Below, piece by piece: positions 11,026 through 23,126 of a DNA stretch of 64,000 bases. Source of the DNA: Tanypteryx hageni (taxonomy: Eukaryota; Arthropoda; Insecta; Odonata; Petaluridae). The DNA lies in assembly GCA_028673005.1 (NCBI GenBank), contig CM054112.1, forward strand, positions 188,436,564 through 188,500,563, in the 5' to 3' direction. Below the pieces are notes generated by a model that ran no database searches, was not told where the DNA came from, and saw nothing but the letters and a program-made list of their open reading frames with translations. The position numbers and the translations under genes were made by a program. The stretch's first letter is position 1. Every line of letters begins with the position of its first letter.

Positions 11026-12010
11026 TATAGGAGAGTGGTGGAGAGGAGGGAGGAGGTTAGGGGGCCGTCGAAGGAGGAAGAGTGGTGAGAGGAAAGGGAG
11101 GACGCGGAACGAGAGAGAGAGGTGAGGAGGTTATGGTGGAGGAGTGAGAGAGAGAGAGAGTGGGAGTTTTGGTGGAGAACTTAAAGGGAGGAGGAGAGTC
11201 TTCGGGGGTTGGGGGGACGTGGAGTGTCTCGCTAGGGTATGAGAGAGAAGGGAGAGGGGGTTGTGTAGCATTGTGGGATGCTGCTATGCCTTCACCCTCG
11301 TGGCTAATAAGCGAGAAAGACGGCACGCAGGCCTTATAAGGCAGAGAGAGGGAGAGAAAAGAACTCCTTCTAACGACTGGCGGCAGCGCAGTAGGCGGAT
11401 GCTATGGGAACTAACTTGGATAAACGAGCCAGGAAAGGAAGAGAGAGAGTGAAGAGGTAAAGAGGGAGGAGGGAAAGGGGAAGAGAGAAAGAGGGAGTGG
11501 GGGATAAGAGGGAGGAGAAGTAGGAGGAGGGAAGGTTTTCTTCGTTAATGGCACAATTAACGCGTGTATGAGTGCGCAGCGTGTAAAGAGGAGGGACGCA
11601 GCGCGTAAAAGAATGACGAAGACGGAGAGGAGAGAATGAAGGAGCAGAGAAAGAGAAAGATGAAAGGGGAAGGAGAAAAGAATAGAGGGGGAGAGAGAGA
11701 TAAAGAGAGACAATGGGGTAGAAGGGAATGAGAAAGGAACGATGTTTGTGAGGATAAGGGCGAATTTTGGATAAGGGGGTGGAGGAGGTTGAGTAAGGGA
11801 AAAAGGGGTGGAATTCGGTGGGGCGGCGTTGAGGGGCGGAGGTGAGGACGGTGAGGTAGGATTTAGGGATCTGGGGGCGGAGCGAGAAAGGGGAGGGAGG
11901 TTTTTGTGGATATGGCTGGACCGGGTAAAGCGGGAGTGGTTAGGAGGAAGAAGAGAGGTTACGTGAGAGTCTGAAGGGAGGAGGAGAGGACATTTCGGAG
12001 GAGGCTTCGA
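11026..12010. repeat. Long polypurine (GA/GGA) block
   Basis: Mostly purine on the plus strand: GAGGAGG, GAGAGAGA and AAGGGGAAG units, interrupted around 11.26-11.43 kb and 11.54-11.62 kb. A 239-codon minus-strand frame at 11,411-12,130 arises because GA repeats lack stops on the complementary strand; its Ser/Pro/Leu-rich product is not credible as a protein. Confidence 0.85.
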
Positions 12011-15000
12011 TTTGAAGGGAAAAAGGGTCTGCGGATTTGGAATAGTTTCAAAATTTCCATCGCGTGGCTTCTGCCCTAAAATATCATCCACTTTCTCCGA
12101 TTGGGTTTCGTTTTCAGAATGGAGAAGCATAGCAACTCGTCGACTCGAAATATGGATATTCTTTTAAGGCAATAGAATAAAATTTCCTTTTTCGTTTTCA
12201 CTAGATTTTCCCTGCTTTCTGGAGTAATCCATCAGCGTCATCGTTAGGAAGAAAGGGGGGGGAATTATTATTTTTCAGATCCTCTTTCGTTTTATTCGGC
12301 GATTAAACAAGTGAAATACATACATTTTTCAATTTGGAGGAGAACGCTTTTTATGGCCGTTTTAAAATAATAATTGGAGTATATTGCAACGTACCGGCCA
12401 TCATGCGGGGTTGGCACGCATGAAACGTGAGTTTTTAGGAGCTTTCGGGAAAAAAAGAACGTGAATTTATGAAAAGATCAAGGTGAATGCGTGCGAGCGT
12501 GGGTAGAGGCTGTATTGAGGCATTAAAAAGAGAGACCGTTTCTGTCTAGTCAACAGGGCGTTGTCGACGTTTTACGGCCCTTAAAACAACACGCCCTTTT
12601 CTCGTAACCAATTGCATCCTTACCTCCCGATCCTCGCTTGTTCTTAATGACTGTTCTTTCAAGAGATTTTTCCCTTAGCAATCGCCTATCCCCAAAGAGA
12701 AAAATACTTTCTTAGAAAGATATCGTTCACTTTTTCTATGCCAACGATTTGACGATGAATAATGCATCGTTCTATCGGTTTTAACAACGAAATCAAAATA
12801 ATTACCAAAGCTGAAACATAAAATGGTAGCATGTTTTCTTTAAAATATAAACAATTATACGATCGTGAAACTTATGGTTTTCTAAGAACTAATGAATGTG
12901 AATTTGGAGAAATATGAAAACAATATGCTTTGTATTACATCTCGCTCTTTTGAGGGAGGAGGATAATTAATTTTAGAAAAAAAGGGAAGATGTTTATTAA
13001 AATTTATCATCGTTGTAAACCATAACATTCTAGCATTAAATCTTTCCTCAAAAGATCATAAATATTGAAACTTCCAAAATTAAGACGTAAAAAATTAAAT
13101 ACTGCACATAAAATTCTACGACTATTTTAATTTTTGATGCATCATAATGAATTTCTAGTGTATCTGAAAAATAAATTAGTTTCCAAACAGGCAGGATAAT
13201 AGTTAATATGTAAACATGCTTTCGGTTTTAAAAAATACACGAAAAAGAATCAGGAACCAGAGAAATCAAAGAATAACAATGAAAAGTAGCGTTGATTTGG
13301 GAAGACTTCCTTCTTAGCCATTGTTTTTCCACTACAGAAAACCACAGTAAAGGCACAATAAATAATTATAATAAAGAAAATTAAGGTGAAATTAGATCGT
13401 TCAGATTTTGAGACGTAAGTGCGTATATGTCGTGGAGGGGTGGTCGTTCTACACAACAGAGCGCTTGAAGTCTCGTGATTGGATAATTCTTTTGTTGCGA
13501 TTCGCGGGGAGATTGGTGGGCGTGAGAGATCCCTAAAAAAGAGATCGGAGCGATAGGCACTGCGAAAAAAATACTGGCAGAAAATGCAAAGAGAAGAATA
13601 AATATTTTGGAACTTGAAAGGGAAGGATTATTACTTCTGTTCCAACTGCTATCAGATCGCCGAGCACGAACATCGACTCTTATATAATTGTGATTTTTTT
13701 CTTTCGGACCAACATGATATCCGTGATTCATTCGCTCGATAAAACGGTCAAAACGTTTCCCATCGGGTGACATGCGTATTTTTTTAGAACCGAAAAAAGA
13801 CGAAAATATCTCAGATGTGATTAACCAAGCAATCTATTACTTTGACATTTTCCACTTTTCACATGTATGGGTCCAGAAATAAATCAGCTTTTTAAAGCTG
13901 GAAATTATCTCTCACCGTGTATGTAAAAAGTTATGGTCCCTCCGCTCGTCGCTGAGGCCTTCGTGTGTGCGTGATTTTCGATCCGGTTGCCAGATTGAAG
14001 GAGAAATAAGAGTAAGGTAGCTTCATTCGAGCATTTGGGGCAATATTATCCACTGATGAACCAATTAATTCGTGACATAATCGGCCAAAATAAAAAAATA
14101 TGAGTATCTGGATGAATGGTTGAAACTATGTCTCATACATCGAGTTTTGCGGAATCATTTTTATCTTAATTTAAATTTACTGATTATGGATGAAGATTTC
14201 ATTTCTCTAATCTAAAACAAACTTCTGTCAAGTATTACGGATTCTGTTTAACGAGATATGGTACTGTAATGGCGAACATAAATTTTTATATCCAGGTATT
14301 TTAAAAGTATTTGTTTCTTTATTTTATTTATTATGATTATACGATTAAAGGAGGCGTTATCAAATGTTTAAACTATAAAGGGATATGATAGAACTTGTTA
14401 TTATCGAGAACTCTCCAACGATTGATGTTCACTAAACTGGCTAAACTCTGATTAATTATTTTAAAGGAAGTCTTTCGCTGCGATAATCCCGTTTTTAGAT
14501 CTATCAAATCGACATATTAAGTAAGATTCTTCCGGCAAAGTTTTAACATTTAAATCGCGATCTGCTCTGTGCACAAGGAAGTAGGAGGGAGAAGGAAGAT
14601 CTTCCAGGATCTCAGGCTCTAATATACCGTATATAACTAAATCTAAAACTAGATTTATTTAATTTTTTTGAGTTAAAAAAGGAGTGTGCTATCTTTAAAT
14701 CGCAAATTTATAGAACTTACCAAAAAGTTTATTTTCTTCTTTGATACACATAATAGTTTTGATATTCTAAACTCCATAGATCCAATTAAAATATCATGAC
14801 CATATAGATTTTGTCCAAGAAAAAACTATCGAGTTAACCTGATGACACAAATAAAATTTTAAAACTGTTCTACAGTTCTACAGGTTGGGAAAACTAGATA
14901 GACATTTTGGCTACAGCCGTTATCAGTGGCGGTTCACCGATATAGTAAAAAAGATGGCTGCTTTGTAGCCGAAGTGTGGATTGGGTTTTCCGAACCTTTT

Positions 15001-15335
15001 GGCGGTTATTGGAGAAATAAAGTTCAACAAAATGGAAGGGATGTAGATTTTCATATTCAATGTATAAAGGTGTTTTTTTTTGTTTGTATGCTTGTATATT
15101 TCGGGATCATCACAAATTTGAGCCCGACTTCTTTTTCGGATTATTACAGTATATAAACGTGGATAGAGTTCTATCATAGGCTAGAGCTATTGGGATTGGT
15201 TTTGTATTATGAAAAATAGGCCCATTTCTTCAATTGCTGACTCGGTACTTTCACCGCTTCCTTCCCGTTAAGGTTAAAGCTCACGCCATCTCATAACCTC
15301 CGGATTTTGGGAGCACGTAAAGATGAAACCGAAGT
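12011..15335. other. No gene recognised
   Basis: AT-rich sequence with scattered stops. The longest frame (13,381-13,773 minus) has no recognisable domain. No transposon ends or RNA genes were found. Confidence 0.55.
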
Positions 15336-15339
15336 GAAG

Positions 15340-16125
15340 GAGAGAGAATGGCTGAGAGAGAGCGAGAGAAGCGATAAAAGTAGAAGAAGATAAGCAGCGA
15401 GGGGTAGAGAGAGAGAGTGAGGAAGTTTTGCGGAGTAGGAATGTAGCGGAGGCTTTTAGAACGGAGAAGAGGTCATTGTCACCTTCCCATCATGCTCTTC
15501 TCACCCTTCACCCACACTCACCCTGGCTCTCTCTCCTATACGAAAGGATACACGCAAAGCCTTATCCCTAATCCTTTCGCAGGAAAATTGGGGTAGCGAA
15601 AGAGAGAGATAGAGGGAGGAAAGGAGGTTGGAAATTGGAGAGGTCGGGAGGAGTGGGATTGGAAAGGATAAGGGATGAAGGCAGTTTTTAAATTGAGGGA
15701 GATAGGAGAGAGAGAGGAGAGAGAGAGAGGAGAGTAGGAGAGAGAGGAGTAGAGAGAGGGGGAAGAGATGAGAGAAAGAGGGGAGAGGGAGGGATGAGAG
15801 AGAGGGGGGAAAGAGAGGGAGGAGAAAAAGGGAGGAGAGAGCAGGAGAAGAGAGGAGAGTAGGAGAGAGGGGAGTAGAGATGGTGGAGAGAGGAGAGAAA
15901 GAGGGGGAGGGAGGAGAGAGTAGAAGTGAGAGGGAGAGAGATGAGTAGAGAAAGGAGTAGAGAGAGAGAGGAGTAGAAAGAGAGGAGGGGGGAAGAGAGA
16001 AAGAGGGAGAAAGGGAAGAGAGAGAGGGGGAGGAGTGGGAGGAGGAGAGATTGGAAGGAAGGAGAGGGAGGAGAGAGGGAAGGGAGATAGGGAGGGAGAG
16101 AATGAAGAGAGGGAGGAGAAAGCGG
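15340..16125. repeat. Long polypurine (GA) block
   Basis: Imperfect GAGAGAGGAG, GGGAGGAG and GAGTAGAGAG units, most regular from 15.69 to 16.1 kb, with one mixed gap around 15.45-15.60 kb. A 209-codon minus-strand frame here is a low-complexity artefact. Confidence 0.9.
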
Positions 16126-16196
16126 TGTATTTGGTGTATTTGAAAGAGAAAGGTTGAGATGGCATATCCTCCGCTACTATGCCTATTTATCCCCTA

Positions 16197-16197
<1 letters not shown>

Positions 16198-16234
<37 letters not shown>

Positions 16235-16235
16235 C
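16198..16235. repeat. (CT)n microsatellite
   Basis: A short, nearly uninterrupted CTCTCTCT run. Confidence 0.95.
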
Positions 16236-17660
16236 TTCCCTTCTGTACCTCTCCACCTTTCGGAGGGAATGAGAACCCATTGTTGTCGAATGGAGGTGGG
16301 GAGTAGTGGGGGGATGGAATATTGGAGGGGAGGGGAAACCCAGCGGAAGGACTCCCACCCGTTTTGCCTATCATAGCGACGCGCATTCTTTGTTGGTTGC
16401 CACGGAGCTTCCTTACCATACCCTCCTAATCGTCCCTAGCGTAATCTCTCGCCTGTATTAGGCTGGGAGGGAAAACCTTAGATTATGCGTGTGCGATGAT
16501 GCGTGCCCCTGAAACCTCCCATTAAAGGATAGACGACTGCCGTCTCTTAAAAAAAGTAACCCTGAACCCGCCAGCCAAGTGGCGCGACGCAGTTGACGAT
16601 TAAAAGTCACATCGAGAGGGATTTTCCAACGCCATGATCCCGGATGTAAACACAATGGAGTTTTTTTTCTGAATGTCGCTGCTTATTTTACATACACGTG
16701 GTGTGAGTTTCTCTGCTGAGGGAAATGAAAGTATCATCTCCCTCCAGTATGAGTGAGGTAAAATAAATCTCGCCAGCGTTCGTTTAGTTGAGTATTTTCA
16801 CTGTGTCAATGCGTATATGTGTGCACACACGCACGAGTAGTCGGTGCTCGCATATTGCAAGTGCTTAAAATAATCACCATACACCAAGATCTAAACTCGT
16901 AAATAAACCAACGTGATCTCCAGAGCAACATCACTTCAGTCACGTGGAGTCTATAAGTATTAAATAATAAATTTCATGAATAATAGCAGTATATTTATAA
17001 TTTTCCGTAAAATTAAGGCAATTATCCGTAATTTCCAAATTCTCTGGCAATTGGCTCTTGTCCAAGTTTTCATATTTCAGGTTTCGTGACTCAGATCGCA
17101 CTGCGTGTGCAATAAGAATAATCATCATTAAGACAATACCCTATACATTAAATTTATGGAAAAATTAGGATATTTCCTATTAAGATTATGGCATCATCAT
17201 CCATGCCTTTAGAGCGTATTTGGATAAAAAATATCGAGAAATAGGTTTAACGCCATTATATTTAACAATTGAAATGAGATAAATTTTCTCGAAAAACTAC
17301 GGAACACAACATTAAAATACTTTTCACGTTTTACCGTCACCGTTATCAGAGTTGCTTCTCCTATTGTGATTCCTTATAGCCCTGGAGAAAAACAAACCTA
17401 TTCGCTCCTTCCTACAGTCGATAACCCAAATTTAATCGTCATGTTTATGCTTTCAGCAGTACGTGAAAATTGCAATTATCTATGATACCCTCAATCACAG
17501 TGCGTGATGCAATTAGTGTTTTGGTTAGAGTAAAATCTTACATATTATCGGAAGAAAATATTGGTGATGATGTTTTCGTAATATGCATGATATTGAAAAT
17601 TAGAGTTATATGCTTATGGGAATAAACTTTGTGTTAATTCAATTAAAGAAAAATGAAAAA
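16236..17660. other. No gene recognised
   Basis: Mixed to AT-rich DNA. Short frames lack domains. A small TG/CA-type run lies near 16.82 kb. Confidence 0.5.
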
Positions 17661-17665
17661 TATAT

Positions 17666-17826
17666 TTCCGTAACTCGAATAACTTTTGCTTTCCTTTGAG
17701 GTTCGAGTATTAGAAGTCCCACTGTATATATACAAATATTTAAAAATATACTTCCATAACTTGAATTTTATATTACTCGATTAATTATTACTTTTCTTTG
17801 AGATTCGAGTTATGGAAGTTCAACTG
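17666..17826. mobile_element. Palindromic pogo-like MITE remnant, two tandem units
   Basis: Two related units: 17,666-17,724, ending AAGTCCCACTG before TA, and 17,751-17,826, ending AAGTTCAACTG before TA. Unit 2 is itself a fold-back: CTTCCATAACTTGAAT at its left pairs with ATTCGAGTTATGGAAG at its right (15 of 16). Ends reading CAGT(T/G)(G)... with TA next to them, plus a TAACTCGAAT block, resemble pogo/Tigger termini. There is no coding capacity. Assignment to pogo is inference from the end motif. Confidence 0.45.
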
Positions 17827-18049
17827 TAATTCGTTATGATGGCATTAATTTCCATTAAAATCATTAAATTACTGAAATCGTAAAATATAATATCAGATCC
17901 CTTTAAACGCATTGCGGTCGTTGCCATAGTATTGAAATATTTTCATTGTTGAAAAGAGGATAAAATTCACACTTTTTCCGATTAAAAGCAGACATTTACG
18001 CTTATTTGGTACGTATTCGAATTCTGCTTTCAAAAATTAAGAACTCCGT

Positions 18050-18357
18050 TCTTTCAGACAGACAACAGTTTTTTTCCTGAATTCGTATCTCAATTTAAAG
18101 TAATTTAAAAATGCATTTTTAAGAAGCCTTGCACTGAATCTCATGCTTTTCTTATGGAGTATTGAAATGGAACAGTGGGGTTAAAAAGACCCCTTAAATA
18201 TAAACTTTTTTGTGATTTTAGATTTTTTTTGTCAGTTGTGTCACTCGACCTACCAACATACCAAATTTCAGATTTCTAGCCCTTCCAGAGGTACCTAAGT
18301 GTTTTATGTCAGTGAGTGAGTGAGGCACAAGTAGCTATATTATTATAGATAAAGAAA
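18050..18357 (+). repeat. R2 repeat, uninterrupted copy
   Basis: Collinear with 47.83-48.09 kb: TTTTCTTATGGAGTAT, TGAAATGGAACA, then GGGGTTAAAAAGACCCC, itself a small quasi-palindrome. It continues with ACCAAATTTCAG and a terminal GTGAGTGAGTGAGG stretch. Position 18,180-18,187 is the unfilled equivalent of the hAT target site. Non-coding. Confidence 0.75.
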
Positions 18358-19422
18358 CAATATAAATACGTTACTTTCATTATATGTGTGTGTTATTATA
18401 TGACTTCTTTTTAAGTTATTAGACTTGAGACAAAGTCTTACTCAAGGTACGCATGCTGTGCAAACTTTACTTTCATATACATAATTTTCCATTTTTATGA
18501 TAAATAAATAATCGGAATATCTAACGCTAGACTCGATTTAAAATATGTAAACTTTTATTTTTCAAATGATTCATACCATGATGGCTAATTAGGCCATTGT
18601 TTAGCAAACAATACTGGATGAACGTATCTCAAAAAGAATACTTCTATTTTTACGTAGTATCTTAGGCTATATAAAGTACGATTCGAAGAAAGTGCGTGTA
18701 TCTTACAATTCAATCAGAGATTTAGGTATGAAGTTACCTAATCAACTTAGATATTAATATTTTTATCTCATTTTCCCTTCCAATTCCAAGGCTAATATGT
18801 AACATATGCTCGCATGGCATGGATCCTACAACACACGAGAACAAAGAAATAATTAAAGTTGACTTTACGATTGCGATCAGAGTGAAATAAATTAAAAGGA
18901 TTTGCACCCGGAAAGTGAAAGGAGAAATTACTTGACATTTTATTCAACTCTCGCGAATATTTTTTCCTTTTTACTTCAAACGTCTCAATCCTCCATTTAG
19001 AAGGCGCAATACTTCTCGTGTAGCTGTCCGGCATATCGTCGCATGCATGAGAGACGAAGAAATATCGCCGGTAACGCCGCGTACGCCCATTCTTCCACCC
19101 TTACCTCCAAAGTGCAAAGTGGGTGTAGCGATCCAGCAAAAGCAAAAAAGGGAGAAAAACAATCGGGAGGCACGCTTTTGGCTCTACCACACTGCCGACT
19201 TCCCTTTCTGTGTGCGGGGGATTGGCGGAGAGAGAATGGGGGGAAGAGGTGGAAGAGAATGGAAATATGAATCGCCTTTCTTCCCTTTCTTTTCCTTCTC
19301 ACAAAAACCTTCCCTGTTCCTTCTTATACTCCATATCTCGGAGGTGGCGCTGAGGCGTGTGTCTCCGCTTCTCCCTGGTGATGCATTAGTGATTATTTTG
19401 GGCGCGAAGGTGTGTGAGGCGG

Positions 19423-19424
<2 letters not shown>
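18358..19424. other. No gene recognised
   Basis: AT-rich, then GC-richer from 19.0 kb. Several overlapping short frames around 19.0-19.5 kb lie on both strands and none has a recognisable domain. Confidence 0.5.
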
Positions 19425-19454
<30 letters not shown>

Positions 19455-19474
19455 GAGAGAGAGAAAGGGGGAGA
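19424..19474. repeat. (GA)n microsatellite
   Basis: GAGAGAGA run with a few AAAGGG interruptions. Confidence 0.95.
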
Positions 19475-21883
19475 CAAAAAGGTATAAGTCACACCCGCCC
19501 TCTCGCGACAAATTCACACGAACACACGCAAGCGGGGCACATGCCCTCGTGTTGCGGCTTCACATGCAGCCACCTGGCCTACCCAGAATTCCCCGCGGGG
19601 TCTGAACTGCACGCAACAAACCACACACACTCGCACCTCCCCATCAACTTCTTCTCCTCCTCCATGCCTACAATATATATCCTACCTTCCCTCCCCCCCT
19701 CGTCCCTCCCCTTGCCCATTCCCGTCAGAGATAGGACGTGCTGGACGTTTTCGCTGGGAAGTGCTGCAATACCCCCGAAGATATAGTGAAATATTCTCTA
19801 TAGGGTGTTATATGACGATTTCACGGACTACTAAATTGTAAGAGGTGAAGAAATTGTCAATTACATTTCACTGCAGAGAACGGAAAATTTAACCATAAAA
19901 ATGGGTACTATCCAAATTATTGATAAAATTGCAGGTATACGGCGAATTCGATAACTTGTTTTAATTATATTTGTAGAGACTTGGTTCTAAAAGAAATTGT
20001 TTAAGTTTTTTCGCAATAGGAGTATAATTATGTGAATTAATTTATTCTTCGATTGGGGAAGACAAACCTTTTGAAGAAAATTTTACGACTTTCCATTTGA
20101 TGGGAGGTATATGGATTAATCGCTCCAAACATTACAGTGGAAGCCAGTTGAAATTTATTGAAAACTCGAAGGGACGCAGATTTATTAGCTTTCTTCGTAG
20201 AAGAGACAAATACTTTAACGTAAGTTATTGACCTGATGAGGAATAGAACTCCTGTCGTCTACTTCCCGGGAGAGTGCTCTGTCTGCCTAATTCTCATTTT
20301 TATGAATGGGATATTTCAGCTCGGCTTTCTCAAACATCCGTAATTTAGATTAGTATTTTTTTAAATTTACATTTATAAATATAATTTAGTTATTAGTCGC
20401 GATAAAAAATTATCAAACAGAATGAAGAATGAGAATTAATTCCTTGTGACAAACATCAAAAACTTATGTGCCCTAATTGGCCCATCAAAAGGTATCTGAC
20501 ATCATCGATAAAAAATCATTAACGCTTTCCAATCTATAAATTACGTTTTAGGCCAGGAAATCAAATTAGAGGGCTCTTTAAAAAAAAAGGAAACGTTGAC
20601 CGTGTTGCTTCATTGATTAGATATCCTCGCCTGCAGCAATTAGCGACTACAAACGAAATGAAATCGCGAGGAGAAATTGCGGCTTGAATTCTCCGCAAAA
20701 GCAGTCGTCCACGGAATTTAATTGCGTGTCGAAATACCGCTCCGGGAGCTCCTTCAAAAAATAAAACTTTTAGAAAAAAATACGACATTCCGGGAGCCAA
20801 ATTTTCCGCAATCATATTAGTCGAAATTTCAAAATTACTGGGGCGTGCTTAAAACTAAATTTAATCCGGAGGGGTTAAATCTTGCGGCGTCCATTTCTTC
20901 ATAGTTTTCTTTTTTCGAGTTAAATTTTCTAATTAACTCGCAAACACGTTTGATGATTTTTCAGAGGTAGGCAATTAGGACATTTTTAACAAGTTCAAAA
21001 AATACCTTTGCCCGACTCACTTTATCGCGAACGAAATCTCCTGGAGCGTTGGAAGCAAATTTATTTTTTATTCTCTATGACTCGAAACGCGAGCGAGGGA
21101 AAAAATAAAATGAGGTAAACGTTTCGACTCCTCTCTCGAAATTCTATTTCCGTCACGAAATTCTCGGAATTTTACCGAACTTGTTGCTCCGGTTGGAGTT
21201 TTCGAAATGGCCCTATTTCATCCGCGTGGCATTCGAGCTCGCCGGAAAATTTCCTTTCGTTCGAATCTAGAGCACGCGTTTTGAGTGTTTTTGAGCGCAC
21301 CATTCCATATCTCCGTCTCTCTCTTTTTTTCACTGAAAAAGGGAAATACGTACGAAAAAACTCAAGGTGGGCGCGTTAGAGAAGGAGAGAAAGATAGGAG
21401 AGTTATTTTCGCGGGAGGAAAAGCTTTCTCCCTTTTGACGGAGATCGTTAAAATTTTCCCTTCCTCCCTTTTAACTTCCGTCTGGCTCTTTGTTTTTTTT
21501 AAGTCATCTCGTCCCTTCAAACGCCGTTAAGATCCTTCTCCTCTGTGCCAACCCTCCTTCTGCACCAACAGTTAGTTCCCTCTCCACTCCTCTCCCCATC
21601 CTCTCCCTCATTCTTACTTTCCTTCCTCCCTTTCCGGTTTCGTCTCCAAAACTCTCCTCCCTTTTCGTTCCCCCTTCGCGTCCATTTTTCCTGGTATCGT
21701 ATGGGGAGATGGCGCAGCCGAAAGCCGAAACTCCAAAACGCCTCGCTCGACCCCTGGACCATATGCCGCAGCATCCCCGAACTGCGATCCCTCTCTCTAC
21801 GCCTCTTTCCCTCTTCTCATTCATACCTGCATATTCGCTTCATATCATTCTCCGGTCTGTTTCCAACTAATCGTGAGAATCAT
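19475..21883. other. No gene recognised; possible SINE relic near 20.25 kb
   Basis: Mixed DNA; 21.5-21.7 kb is pyrimidine-rich. On the minus strand around 20,290-20,230 a stretch with GAGCACTCTCCCGGGAAGTAG followed by GGAGTTCTATTCCTC resembles the SINE-like head at 21,884 and may be a decayed relative. No protein domain was recognised. Confidence 0.35.
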
Positions 21884-21985
21884 GCTGGCTTGATTGCTTA
21901 GTTGTCTAAAGCACCTATCCGGCAAATGGGGAAACCCGAGTTCGATTCCCTGTCAAGTACAGGATTTTTTTCTCTTTCTCAAATG
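21884..21985 (+). mobile_element. tRNA-derived SINE-like head
   Basis: Shows RNA polymerase III internal-promoter layout: an A-box-like stretch near 21,891-21,905 and a B-box-like AGTTCGATTCC at 21,939-21,949, with CTTG/CAAG pairing at the would-be acceptor ends and a T7 terminator at 21,965-21,971. Pairing is too incomplete for a functional tRNA. It lies about 165 bp upstream of the MULE. Probably a SINE fragment. Confidence 0.45.
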
Positions 21986-22147
21986 TCAAAATTTAATTTC
22001 AGATTTATGCGATCATGCATTCAAGTCATTCCAACACCTTTGTTTCTTGGTCTAATTTGTTAATATAGTCATCTCTGAGGATCTTTGTTCATAGCCATCC
22101 AACCTTTCGGCAGGTTTTTGGCTCATACAACCCAATCAGTTCTCTCT

Positions 22148-22156
22148 ATCTTATTA
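22148..22156. repeat. Target site duplication of MULE, left
   Basis: ATCTTATTA, repeated exactly at 25,053-25,061. Nine base pairs is the usual Mutator-superfamily duplication length. Confidence 0.7.
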
Positions 22157-22157
22157 G

Positions 22158-22300
22158 GGAGCAGAAAATTCTTCGAAAATCAATTCTTCCAAATCAATTC
22201 TTCGAAAACCAATTCTTCGAAAACCGACTCCTTGAAGATCAATTCTTTGAAAATCAATTCTTCGAACGAGCAATTCTTCGAATGACAGTTTTTTGAAAAA
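22158..22300 (+). repeat. MULE left terminal inverted repeat (tandem 15-mers)
   Basis: About eight imperfect tandem copies of an AATTCTTCGAAAATC-like unit. The right arm is the reverse complement with independent changes, including the GAACGAGCA variant at the same inner position. Confidence 0.85.
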
Positions 22301-23126
22301 ATACATTTCGACTACTTTTAACTACAATACGAAAAACGCAACTTTTCAACAATGAGAATTGTCAGTTACCATGGTGAAGTAATATTAAGTTTACTCGCGA
22401 GCCCCTTGACGATATCATGTCATTTTTTTTGCTTAATTTTTTGTTTCGAAGAAAGAAGTTTAAAATAACTTAACAAGGTCATTTAATTTCACTTATTGCA
22501 TCGCTTGGAAAATAAAAAATAGAATAAATGAACGAAGATTTAAATTAAACTTATTCTAAATCATCATAGAAGTTTATAATAAATATGAAAAACAAACCTG
22601 TTAATAATTTGTTCGAGAAAGAATGGAGATGAACGCCTAAAGGACTAAAGGAACATAAGAGAACGTAAAAATTTGTATAGAAAAAAAGGGATTTTCTTTG
22701 AAGTCCGCTAGGTATTACATTGTAATATTATTGTTCATTTATTAAAATCAAAATCAACTTAATGTGACAGCAAGTTTCACAGGCTCCCCAGTTTAATTAA
22801 ATAATTAAAATGTATCACAATTGAAATTTCCACACATTTCAATTGGAAATTAAAATTGTGATATAATTTTAAAAATTACATTTAATTGATAACAACGTAA
22901 AAATACGACTTCACTTTTATTAAAACCTTGTACATTCATTTCAGTTTAAAGATACATTTTGAGCGGAAGGTTATCGTTATGGTGTTGAATTTTGTTTTGA
23001 GTGAGAAAGGACTGCTGCTTGATGGACATTTTTTTAAGACAAGTAAGCTGAAGAAAATTTTTTGGAATTGTGAAAGATTTTAAACTACTTAGTGCAGAGC
23101 GAGTGTTATAACAAAAGCTCAAACTA

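Noticed and set aside
11411..12130. 239-codon minus-strand frame, one of the longest in the window
   Set aside because: Lies mostly in a GA block whose complement lacks stops; Ser/Pro/Leu-rich low complexity with no motif.
15536..16165. 209-codon minus-strand frame
   Set aside because: Entirely a GA/CT repeat product.
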